A stretch of 64,000 nucleotides of DNA. It comes from Nocardioides sp. 503 (GTDB taxonomy: Bacteria > Actinomycetota > Actinomycetes > Propionibacteriales > Nocardioidaceae). The position numbers were made by a program, and so were the translations under genes. A model generated the notes under the pieces. That model saw only the letters and a program-made list of their open reading frames with translations, did not search any database and was not told the origin of the DNA. Shown here piece by piece: positions 35,442 to 42,944 of the stretch; the first letter of the stretch is position 1, and every line of letters begins with the position of its first letter. The stretch is taken from positions 248,001 to 312,000 of the forward strand of contig NZ_SPUI01000004.1 in the NCBI RefSeq assembly GCF_004522095.1. The letters are read 5' to 3'.

Positions 35442-37076
35442 TCAGTGCACGATCATCTTCTCCGAGCCGGCGCCGGTCAGCGCGCGGACCTCGAGCTCGG
35501 TGTAGCGGTCCTCGGCGGTGGGCTCCTTCGACGTGATCGTCCCGAGGAAGCCGAACAGGAAGCCCAGCGGGATGGACACGATGCCGGGGTTCTCCAGGGG
35601 GAACCACGAGATGTCGACGCTGGTGGGCAGCAGCGACAGGTTCTTGCCCGTCGGGTCCAGACCCTTGCCCGAGACGACCGGCGAGAAGATGACCAGGCCG
35701 ATCGAGGACACCAGCCCGCCGTAGATGCTCCACAGCGCGCCGCGGGTGTTGAAGCGCCGCCAGAACATGTTGTAGATGATCGTCGGCAGGTTCGCCGACG
35801 CCGCCACCGCGAAGGCCAGGGCCACGAGGAAGGCGATGTTGAGGTTCTGCGCCGGGATCGCCAGCAGGATCGCGACGAGCCCGATGCCGGCCGCCGCGTA
35901 GCGGGTCACCTTGATCTCCTGCTCCTCGGAGGCCTGACCCTTCTTGATGACGCTGTTGTAGATGTCGTGGGCCACCGAGGCCGACGACGTGAGCGTCAGG
36001 CCCGCCACGACCGCCAGGATGGTCGCGAACGCGACCGCCGCGATGATCGCCAGCAGTACGGCGCCGCCGGTCGAGCCCGCGCCACCGCCCACGGCCTCGG
36101 CCAGCAGCGGGGCCGCCAGGTTGCCGGACGCGTCCAGCTCGCCGGAGGCACGCAGGCCCGGGATGTCCAGCAGGGCCGCGGCACCGAAGCCGAGCACCAG
36201 CGTGAACAGGTAGAAGGTGCCGATCAGGCCGATCGCCCAGAGCACCGACTTCCGTGCGTCGCGCGAGGTCGGCACGGTGTAGAAGCGGATCAGGATGTGC
36301 GGCAGCCCCGCCGTGCCCAGGACGAGCGCGATGCCGAGGCTGATGAAGTCGATCTTGCTGGTCGCCGTGGCGCCGTACTTCAGCCCGGGCTCGAGGAACG
36401 CCTGGCCCGAGCCGGAGTTGGAGGCCGCGGTGCCCAGGAGCTCGGAGAGGTTGAAGTCGAACTTCGCCAGCACCAGCACGACGATGAGGGCGGAGCCGGC
36501 CATGAGGAGGACGGCCTTGACGATCTGCACCCACGTGGTGCCCTTCATGCCGCCCACGGTGACGTAGAAGATCATCAGCGCGCCCACGCCCAGGATGACG
36601 ATGTTCTTGACCGCCTGGTCGCTGACGCCGAGCAGCAGCGCCACGAGGGCGCCCGCCCCGACCATCTGCGCGAGCAGGTAGAAGATCGAGACGACGACGG
36701 TCGAGGTCGCCGCCGCCATGCGCACGGGGCGCTGCCGCATCCGGAACGCCAGCTGGTCGGCCATCGTGTAGCGCCCGGAGTTGCGCAGCATCTCCGCGAC
36801 CAGCAGCAGCGCGACCAGCCAGGCCACGAGGAAGCCGATGGAGTAGAGGAAGCCGTCGTAGCCCGACAGCGCGATGGCGCCGGAGATGCCGAGGAACGAC
36901 GCCGCCGACATGTAGTCGCCGCCGATCGCGAGACCGTTCTGCACCGGCGAGAACGAGCGGCCGCCGGCGTAGAAGTCGGCCGTGCCGGAGGTCTGGCGGC
37001 TGGCCCAGAACGTGATGCCGATGGTCAGGGCGACCACGGCAAGGAACAGGATCGTGGTGAGTACCTGGTCGTCCAT
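35442..37076 (-). CDS. actP: Cation/acetate symporter
   Basis: 544 residues, about thirteen helices, sodium:solute symporter family. The acetate-branch marks are FYAGGRSFSPVQNGLAIGGD, YMSAASFLGISG and FATILAVVAGLTLTSSASVAHD. It imports acetate and similar short acids with Na+. It follows the DUF485 gene by one base, the standard yjcH-actP pairing, and lies just upstream of acs in the same direction, linking uptake to activation. Confidence 0.95.
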   Translation of the reverse strand: MDDQVLTTILFLAVVALTIGITFWASRQTSGTADFYAGGRSFSPVQNGLAIGGDYMSAASFLGISGAIALSGYDGFLYSIGFLVAWLVALLLVAEMLRNSGRYTMADQLAFRMRQRPVRMAAATSTVVVSIFYLLAQMVGAGALVALLLGVSDQAVKNIVILGVGALMIFYVTVGGMKGTTWVQIVKAVLLMAGSALIVVLVLAKFDFNLSELLGTAASNSGSGQAFLEPGLKYGATATSKIDFISLGIALVLGTAGLPHILIRFYTVPTSRDARKSVLWAIGLIGTFYLFTLVLGFGAAALLDIPGLRASGELDASGNLAAPLLAEAVGGGAGSTGGAVLLAIIAAVAFATILAVVAGLTLTSSASVAHDIYNSVIKKGQASEEQEIKVTRYAAAGIGLVAILLAIPAQNLNIAFLVALAFAVAASANLPTIIYNMFWRRFNTRGALWSIYGGLVSSIGLVIFSPVVSGKGLDPTGKNLSLLPTSVDISWFPLENPGIVSIPLGFLFGFLGTITSKEPTAEDRYTELEVRALTGAGSEKMIVH

Positions 37077-37077
37077 G

Positions 37078-37425
37078 TCAGAGGCCTTCCTCGTAGCGCT
37101 CGTTGAGCTGTCGCGCCAAGGGGTCGAGCTTGGCCTCGGAGAACCGGCTGTAGAGCCACGCCAGCAGGAACGTCGTCACGAACTGCAGCAGCCCGAAGAC
37201 CAGCGCGACGTTGATGTTGCCGAGGAGCTGGTGGTCCATGAACCCGCCGGCGTAGTTGGACATCAGGATGTAGAGCAAGTACCACGACAGGAACGCGAGC
37301 GTCGCCGGGAACACGAAGCCCCGGTAGAGGCGCCGGAGCTCGACGAACTCCGGGGCGGCCGCCAGCTCGTCGTAGACCGGCGCATGGCGGTCTGGCTGGG
37401 AGTGCGGGTTGACGTCGGACGCCAC
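37078..37425 (-). CDS. DUF485 small membrane protein (YjcH-like)
   Basis: 115 residues with two helices (about 39-60 and 72-95) and the DUF485 marks EFVELRRLYRGFVFPATLAF and YSRFSEAKLDPLARQL. It accompanies actP-type symporters and probably assists them. GTG 37425 has GAAAGGGG upstream. It is the first gene of the actP operon. Confidence 0.9.
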   Translation of the reverse strand: MASDVNPHSQPDRHAPVYDELAAAPEFVELRRLYRGFVFPATLAFLSWYLLYILMSNYAGGFMDHQLLGNINVALVFGLLQFVTTFLLAWLYSRFSEAKLDPLARQLNERYEEGL

Positions 37426-37587
37426 GGGAGGACCCCTTTCGAGCGGCTCAGGGTGAGCACGATGTGATGGGCGTCACCGTAGGAGCGCGCGCCGCCGAGG
37501 GAGAGGGGTCGCGCCCGGGGCTGCGGCCAGCGGGTCCCGCGCTGCGACGAACGGTCGGTTGCGGACGACGAGCGGCACGTCGGTCGT

Positions 37588-37689
37588 CGTGGGTTGAGGA
37601 GGTCGCGCAGCGACCGTCTCGAAACCCGGTGAGGGGTCGAGTCCCTTCCGTGGGTTTCGAGACGGGACTTCGTCCCTCCTCAACCCACG
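37588..37689. repeat. 102-bp nested inverted repeat (GTTTCGAGACGG type)
   Basis: Outer arms of 15 bp (37588-37602, CGTGGGTTGAGGAGG; 37675-37689) and inner arms of 14 bp (37614-37627, CCGTCTCGAAACCC; 37652-37665). The bases GTCGCGCAGCGAC in the left flank add another small hairpin. From memory such sequences are frequent between genes in Nocardioides. It occupies part of the 392-base gap 37426-37817 between divergent actP-operon and narK genes. Confidence 0.85.
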
Positions 37690-37693
37690 GGGG

Positions 37694-37735
37694 CGTGAGC
37701 GCGTGAGGTCCGTGAGGGCGTGAGGACAACGTGAC
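37694..37735 (+). promoter_or_regulatory. Cluster of five CGTGAG/CGTGAC repeats before narK
   Basis: CGTGAG occurs at 37694, 37702, 37711 and 37719, and CGTGAC at 37730, spaced 8, 9, 8 and 11 bases. The array is about 85-125 bases before the narK start. A regulator of nitrate genes such as GlnR or NnaR would be expected to bind here, but the motif is not a clear GlnR box. The remainder up to 37817 shows no other feature apart from CAGGAG before narK. Confidence 0.4.
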
Positions 37736-37817
37736 GTCGGCTTTGCGGCTGCTCGTGGGCGGGCGAAACCTGCGCTGCCTTGGATGAGGGCATCCGCACC
37801 CCCACAGGAGCCCGACG

Positions 37818-39341
37818 ATGACCCTCACCACCGACCCGCCGCCCACCGCGCCCGCCGCCGCCACCAGCGCAGCGGCCCCACCCGCCCGGCGCACCGGCCG
37901 CTGGATCGACGACTGGCGCCCCGAGGAGCCGGAGTTCTGGGCCGAGACCGGTCAGCAGGTCGCGCGCCGCAACCTGCTGTGGTCGATCTTCGCCGAGCAC
38001 CTCGGCTTCTCGGTGTGGCTGATCTGGTCGGTCTCCTCGGCCTTCCTGCTCTCGGTCGGCTTCTCCTACAGCCCCCAGCAGCTCTTCGTGCTGGTCGCGC
38101 TGCCCAACCTGGTCGGCTCGCTGCTGCGGCTGCCCTACACGCTGGCGGTGCCGAAGTTCGGCGGGCGCAACTGGACGATGGTCAGCGCCGCGCTGCTGCT
38201 CATCCCGACGCTCGGGTTCGCCTACGCCGTGCAGCACCCGGAGACGCCGTTCTGGGTGTTCTGCCTGATCGCGGCGACGGCCGGCCTCGGCGGCGGCAAC
38301 TTCGCCAGCTCGATGGCCAACATCAACTTCTTCTACCCCTCCGCCAAGAAGGGCGCCGCCCTCGGCCTCAACGCCGCGGGCGGCAACCTCGGGGTCTCGC
38401 TGATCCAGCTGTTCCTGCCGGTCATCGTGGGCGGGGCGGGGATCTTCGGGATCGTCACGGCGTCGGCCGGGGGAGTCCACCTGGAGCGCGCGGCCTGGGT
38501 GTACGCCGGCCTGGCGGTCGCCGCCACACTGGCGGCGTACCTGTTCATGGACAACCTCGGCACGGCCGCCTCCAAGCCGCGCGAGCAGCTGCAGGTGGTC
38601 CGCAAGCCGCACACCTGGATCATGGCGTTCCTCTACATCGGCACGTTCGGCTCGTTCATCGGCTACTCCGCGGCGATGCCGCTGCTGATCAAGCTCAACT
38701 TCTGGGTGCCGGAGCCGGCGCCGCTGGGCACCGGCATCTACTTCGCCTACTTCGCGTTCCTCGGGGCGCTGGTCGGGTCGATGACGCGGCCGCTGGGCGG
38801 TTGGCTGGCCGACCGCTACGGCGGCGCCAGGGTCACGCTGGGTGCGTTCACCGGCATGGTCGTCTTCACGCTGGCGGTCCTGTGGACGCTCACGCAGCTC
38901 ACGCCCAACCCGACCGCCGAGCCGGGCATCGCGAGCGACAACCAGTCGTGGTTCCCGTGGTTCCTGGGCTTCTTCCTCTGCGTGTTCGCCGCGACCGGGA
39001 TCGGCAACGGCTCGACGTACAAGATGATCCCGGCGATCTGGCGCACCGAGGCCGAGCGCGCGACCGAGCCGGGTACGCCGCAGCGTGCCGCCGCGCTGCT
39101 GGCCGCCACCAAGCAGGCGTCGGCCGCGATCGGCGTGATCGGCGCCGTCGGCGCGGTCGGCGGCTTCCTGATCCCGATCGCGTTCAGCTCGCCGTGGGTC
39201 GACGACCCCATGTCGGCGACCAAGGGCGCCTTCGTGGTCTTCACCGCCTTCTACGTCGCCTGCGCGGCTGTCACCTGGGGGGTCTACCTGCGGCGTCCCT
39301 CGACGGCGAGGGCGACCAGCCTCGCGGGCGCCGGCATCTGA
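37818..39341 (+). CDS. narK: Nitrate/nitrite transporter, NarK family
   Basis: 507 residues, twelve helices of the MFS nitrate-nitrite porter family. The two NNP signature stretches are visible as AGLGGGNFASSMANINFFYP and GNGSTYKMIPAIW (second nitrate motif). The N-terminus is a 50-residue proline/alanine-rich cytoplasmic extension. It brings nitrate in for the reductases downstream, starting seven bases before the nitrate reductase gene. Probably under GlnR/NnaR control given the genes that follow. Confidence 0.94.
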   Translation: MTLTTDPPPTAPAAATSAAAPPARRTGRWIDDWRPEEPEFWAETGQQVARRNLLWSIFAEHLGFSVWLIWSVSSAFLLSVGFSYSPQQLFVLVALPNLVGSLLRLPYTLAVPKFGGRNWTMVSAALLLIPTLGFAYAVQHPETPFWVFCLIAATAGLGGGNFASSMANINFFYPSAKKGAALGLNAAGGNLGVSLIQLFLPVIVGGAGIFGIVTASAGGVHLERAAWVYAGLAVAATLAAYLFMDNLGTAASKPREQLQVVRKPHTWIMAFLYIGTFGSFIGYSAAMPLLIKLNFWVPEPAPLGTGIYFAYFAFLGALVGSMTRPLGGWLADRYGGARVTLGAFTGMVVFTLAVLWTLTQLTPNPTAEPGIASDNQSWFPWFLGFFLCVFAATGIGNGSTYKMIPAIWRTEAERATEPGTPQRAAALLAATKQASAAIGVIGAVGAVGGFLIPIAFSSPWVDDPMSATKGAFVVFTAFYVACAAVTWGVYLRRPSTARATSLAGAGI

Positions 39342-39347
39342 GCCCTG

Positions 39348-41396
39348 ATGACCCACACCCACTGTCCCTACTGCAGCCTGCAGTGCGGCATGTCCCTGGA
39401 GCGCACGGGGCGGGCCACCCTCGAGGTGCGGGCCTGGCCGGACTTCCCGGTCAACGAGGGCGCGCTGTGCCGCAAGGGCTGGACGGCCGCCGGGCTGCGG
39501 GGGAGCCGTGAGCGGCTGACCTCCCCGCTCGTGCGCGACCGGGCCTCCGGCGAGCTGCGCACGGCGTCGTGGGACGAGGCCCTCGACCTGGTGGCCGGTC
39601 GGCTGCTCGCCCTGCGCGAGTCGCACGGCCCGGACTCGGTGGCCGTCTTCGGGGGCGGGGGGCTCACCAACGAGAAGGCCTACCAGCTCGGCAAGCTGGC
39701 CCGGGTCGCGGTGGGCACCTCGCAGATCGACTACAACGGCCGCTGGTGCATGTCGTCGGCCGCCTCGGCCGCCAACCAGGCCTTCGGCATCGACCGCGGG
39801 CTGCCGTTCCCCCTGGCCGACGTCGAGCAGACCGACGTCCTGGTCCTGGTCGGCTCCAACCTCGCCGAGACCATGCCCCCGGCGGCGCGCCACCTCGACC
39901 GGCTGCGCGAGCGCGGCGGGCACGTGGTCGTCGTCGACCCGCGGCGCACCGCGACCGCCGAGCGGGCGGACACCTTCCTGCAGCCCGTGCCGGGCACGGA
40001 CCTGGCGCTCGCGCTCGGCCTGCTGCACCTCGTGGTCGCCCTGGGCGGCGTCGACGAGGAGTACGTCGCCGCGCGCACCACCGGGTTCGACGCCGTGCGG
40101 CGCGCGGTCGCCGCCTGGTGGCCCGAGCGGGTCGAGCGGGTGACGGGGGTGCCCGCCTCCGAGCTGCGCGCCCTGGCCGGCCTCCTGGTCGGCGCGGACA
40201 AGGTGACGGTGCTGACCGCCCGGGGCGCCGAGCAGCACGCGCAGGGCACCGACACGGTGCTCGCGTGGGTGAACCTCACGCTGGCGCTGGGGATGCCGGG
40301 CCGCGCGTCGGCCGGCTACGGCTGCCTGACCGGTCAGGGCAACGGGCAGGGCGGGCGCGAGCACGGCCAGAAGGCCGACCAGCTGCCCGGCTACCGGATG
40401 ATCGACGACCCGGCGGCGCGCGAGCACGTGGCGCGCGTCTGGGGCTTGCCCGCCGCCTCGCTGCCGGGGGCCGGCCGGTCGGCGTACGAGCTGCTCGACT
40501 CGCTCGGGACCGACGGTGGGGCCAGGGCCCTGCTGGTGTTCGGCAGCAACATCGTGGTCTCGGCGCCCAACGCGACGCACGTGACGCGGCGGCTGGAGGC
40601 GCTCGACCTGCTGGTCGTCGCCGACCTCGTGCTCTCCGAGACCGCGGCGATGGCCGACGTCGTGCTGCCGGTGACGCAGTGGGCCGAGGAGACCGGCACC
40701 ATGACCAACCTCGAGGGTCGCGTGGTGCTCCGCGAGCGTGCCGTCGCGCCGCCGGACGGCGTGTGGACCGACCTCGAGGTGATGGCGGGCCTGGCGTCGC
40801 GGCTGGGGTCGCCGGTCGACTTCTCGGCCGACGCCGAGGAGGTGTTCGCCGAGCTGGGCCGCGCCTCCGCCGGCGGGCGGGCCGACTACGCCGGCATCAC
40901 CTACGACCGGATCCGCGAGGAGCACGGTGTCTTCTGGCCCTGCCCGAGCGCCGAGCACCCGGGGACGCCGCGGCTCTTCGCCGACTCGTTCGCGACGCCG
41001 GACGGCCGCGCGCGGTGCGTGGCGGTCGAGCACCGCGGACCGGCCGAGGTCGTGTGCGCGGACTACCCGGTGCACCTGACGACCGGGCGGGTGCTGGCGC
41101 AGTACCAGTCCGGCGCCCAGACCCGGCGGATCCGCGACCTGCCCGACGACGGCCCGTTCGTCGAGCTGCACCCGATGCTGGCCGACCGCATCGGCGCCCA
41201 CGACGGCGACCTCGTCGTGGTGACGACCCGGCGAGGGGAGCTCAAGGCGCCCGCCCGCGTCGTGTCGACGATCCGCCCCGACACCGTCTTCGTGCCCTTC
41301 CACTGGGTCGGCGCCAACCGCCTCACCCACGACGCGCTGGACCCGTCGAGCCGGATGCCGGAGTTCAAGGCCTGCGCCGCGGCGGTGCGCACGTGA
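39348..41396 (+). CDS. nasC: Assimilatory nitrate reductase, molybdopterin catalytic subunit
   Basis: 682 residues. An N-terminal 4Fe-4S site (CPYCSLQCGM, then a fourth cysteine in GALCRKGW), the Mo-ligand cysteine C134 in NGRWCMSSAA, and the C-terminal molybdopterin-dinucleotide-binding barrel (LTTGRVLAQYQSGAQTRR). It lacks signal peptide and twin arginines, so it is cytoplasmic, reducing nitrate to nitrite for growth. It overlaps by four bases the flavoprotein gene that likely supplies electrons. Confidence 0.92.
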   Translation: MTHTHCPYCSLQCGMSLERTGRATLEVRAWPDFPVNEGALCRKGWTAAGLRGSRERLTSPLVRDRASGELRTASWDEALDLVAGRLLALRESHGPDSVAVFGGGGLTNEKAYQLGKLARVAVGTSQIDYNGRWCMSSAASAANQAFGIDRGLPFPLADVEQTDVLVLVGSNLAETMPPAARHLDRLRERGGHVVVVDPRRTATAERADTFLQPVPGTDLALALGLLHLVVALGGVDEEYVAARTTGFDAVRRAVAAWWPERVERVTGVPASELRALAGLLVGADKVTVLTARGAEQHAQGTDTVLAWVNLTLALGMPGRASAGYGCLTGQGNGQGGREHGQKADQLPGYRMIDDPAAREHVARVWGLPAASLPGAGRSAYELLDSLGTDGGARALLVFGSNIVVSAPNATHVTRRLEALDLLVVADLVLSETAAMADVVLPVTQWAEETGTMTNLEGRVVLRERAVAPPDGVWTDLEVMAGLASRLGSPVDFSADAEEVFAELGRASAGGRADYAGITYDRIREEHGVFWPCPSAEHPGTPRLFADSFATPDGRARCVAVEHRGPAEVVCADYPVHLTTGRVLAQYQSGAQTRRIRDLPDDGPFVELHPMLADRIGAHDGDLVVVTTRRGELKAPARVVSTIRPDTVFVPFHWVGANRLTHDALDPSSRMPEFKACAAAVRT

Positions 41397-42934
41397 GCGC
41401 CGTCGGTCGGGTCGTGGTCGTCGGCAGCGGCATGGCGGCCACGCGGCTCGTGGAGGAGCTGGTCGCGCGGGGCGCAGGCGCGGACGTGGTGGTGCTCGGC
41501 GACGAGCCGCACGCGCCGTACAACCGGATCCTGCTCTCCGCCGTGCTCGAGGGCACGCACCCGGCCTCCGCGCTGACGCTGCGCGAGCCGCGCTGGTACG
41601 CCGAGCACGGGGTGGACCTGCGCCTCGGCGCGCGCGTCCTCGGCGTCGACCGCGAGCGCCGCGACGTGATGCTCGTCGATGGCACGGTCGTGCCCTACGA
41701 CCGGCTCGTGCTCGCCACCGGCAGCATCCCCTCGCTGCCGCCGATCCGGGGGCTGGTGCGCCTCGACGGCCGCCTCCGCGAGCGCGTCCACGCCTTCCGC
41801 TCGCTCGACGACTGCACCCGGCTGATGGGCGCGCTCACCTCGCTCGGCGTCCCGGACCCGTGCGGTTTGGTCACCAACCGCACGTCCGGGGGCCGGGAAC
41901 CTGCGGTTTGTGACCAAACCGCAAGGTTGAAGCCGGCCCGGGCGGTCGTGGTCGGCGGCGGCCTGCTGGGGCTGCAGGTGGCGCGGGCGCTGAGCGTCCG
42001 GGGGCTCGACACCGAGATCGTGGAGGGCGGGGAGCACCTGCTCCGCAGCCAGGTGGGGAGCCCGGCGGGCCAGGTGCTCGCGCGCGACCTGCGGCGGCTC
42101 GGCACGACGGTCTACACCGGGGCGCGAGCGGTCCGCCTCACCGACCTCCCCGCCGACACCGGCACCGACACCGACACCGGCGGCGTCGGCCTGCGGCTCG
42201 ACAACGGCTACACGCTCGAGACCGACCTCGTGGTCCTGACCGCCGGCGGCCGGCCCTCGACCGCACTGGCGCGCGGGGCCGGGCTGGAGGTACGCCGCGG
42301 GGTCGTCGTCGACGAGCACCTCGCCTGCGTCACCGACCCCGACGTCCACGCCCTCGGCGACTGCGCCGAGCACGCCGGTCGCACCACGGGCTTCGTGGCC
42401 CCGGCGTGGGAGCAGGCGGCGCTGCTGGCCCACCACCTCACCGCACCCTCGACCGCCCTCACCTACACCGGCAGCCGCACCGTCGCCCGGCTCCGCGCGA
42501 CCGGCCTGGACGTGGCCGTCCTGGGCGACCCCGAGCGGGCGACCGCCGACGGCGGCGACGTCGTCGAGGTCACCAACCCCGTCGTCGGCTCCCACCGCAA
42601 GCTGGTGGTCCGCGACGGCGTCATCGTCGCGGCGACGCTGGTGGGCGACCTGAGCCGGATCGGCCTCATCACCCAGTACTTCGACCACGGCACCCGCCTG
42701 GCCGGCACCGAGCCCGGCCAGCTGCTCATGGGCGACCGCACCGCGCCGCCCTCACGCCTGGCCGACGACGCCGAGATCTGCGCCTGCGCGGGCGTGAGCG
42801 CCGGGAGGATCCGCGCCTGCGCCTCGCTCGACGAGGCCCGCGACACCACCCGCGCCACCACCGGCTGCGGCGGCTGCGCGTCCGCCGTGCGTGAGCTGCT
42901 CGCCACCCGACCCGCCCTGTCCGGCACCACCTGA
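41393..42934 (+). CDS. FAD-dependent electron-transfer subunit (NasB-like) with BFD domain
   Basis: 513 residues. FAD and NAD Rossmann domains (VVVVGSGMAATRLVEEL at the start; AVVVGGGLLGLQVARAL), a C-terminal ferredoxin-reductase-like part and a BFD-type 2Fe-2S site (CACAGVSAGRI ... TGCGGC). It resembles the flavin half of NirB and should pass NAD(P)H electrons to the nitrate reductase encoded before it. Anomaly: between the FAD domain and the NAD loop about 24 residues (CGLVTNRTSGG onward to TARLK) are encoded by a palindromic element at 41861-41923, kept in frame. Starts with GTG overlapping nasC. Confidence 0.88.
   Translation: MSAVGRVVVVGSGMAATRLVEELVARGAGADVVVLGDEPHAPYNRILLSAVLEGTHPASALTLREPRWYAEHGVDLRLGARVLGVDRERRDVMLVDGTVVPYDRLVLATGSIPSLPPIRGLVRLDGRLRERVHAFRSLDDCTRLMGALTSLGVPDPCGLVTNRTSGGREPAVCDQTARLKPARAVVVGGGLLGLQVARALSVRGLDTEIVEGGEHLLRSQVGSPAGQVLARDLRRLGTTVYTGARAVRLTDLPADTGTDTDTGGVGLRLDNGYTLETDLVVLTAGGRPSTALARGAGLEVRRGVVVDEHLACVTDPDVHALGDCAEHAGRTTGFVAPAWEQAALLAHHLTAPSTALTYTGSRTVARLRATGLDVAVLGDPERATADGGDVVEVTNPVVGSHRKLVVRDGVIVAATLVGDLSRIGLITQYFDHGTRLAGTEPGQLLMGDRTAPPSRLADDAEICACAGVSAGRIRACASLDEARDTTRATTGCGGCASAVRELLATRPALSGTT
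41861..41923. repeat. Palindromic element inserted in frame inside a flavoprotein gene
   Basis: TGCGGTTTGGTCACCAACCG with CA (41861-41882) and its reverse complement with one mismatch (41902-41923), separated by 19 bases. Each 22-bp unit is itself nearly palindromic. The frame stays open and the encoded segment interrupts an otherwise conserved region just before the NAD-binding loop. The layout recalls Rickettsia palindromic elements, though the sequence is different. Confidence 0.85.
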
Positions 42935-42944
42935 GGGAGATCCC

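Noticed and set aside
37730..37770. GlnR box before narK (GTGAC and GAAAC nearby)
   Set aside because: The two half-sites are 29 bases apart rather than six, so they do not form a standard GlnR site.
37680..41330. A 1216-codon open frame on the minus strand across narK and nasC
   Set aside because: It is antisense to two clearly recognisable genes and its translation is low-complexity R/G/H-rich; codon bias of the plus strand explains it.
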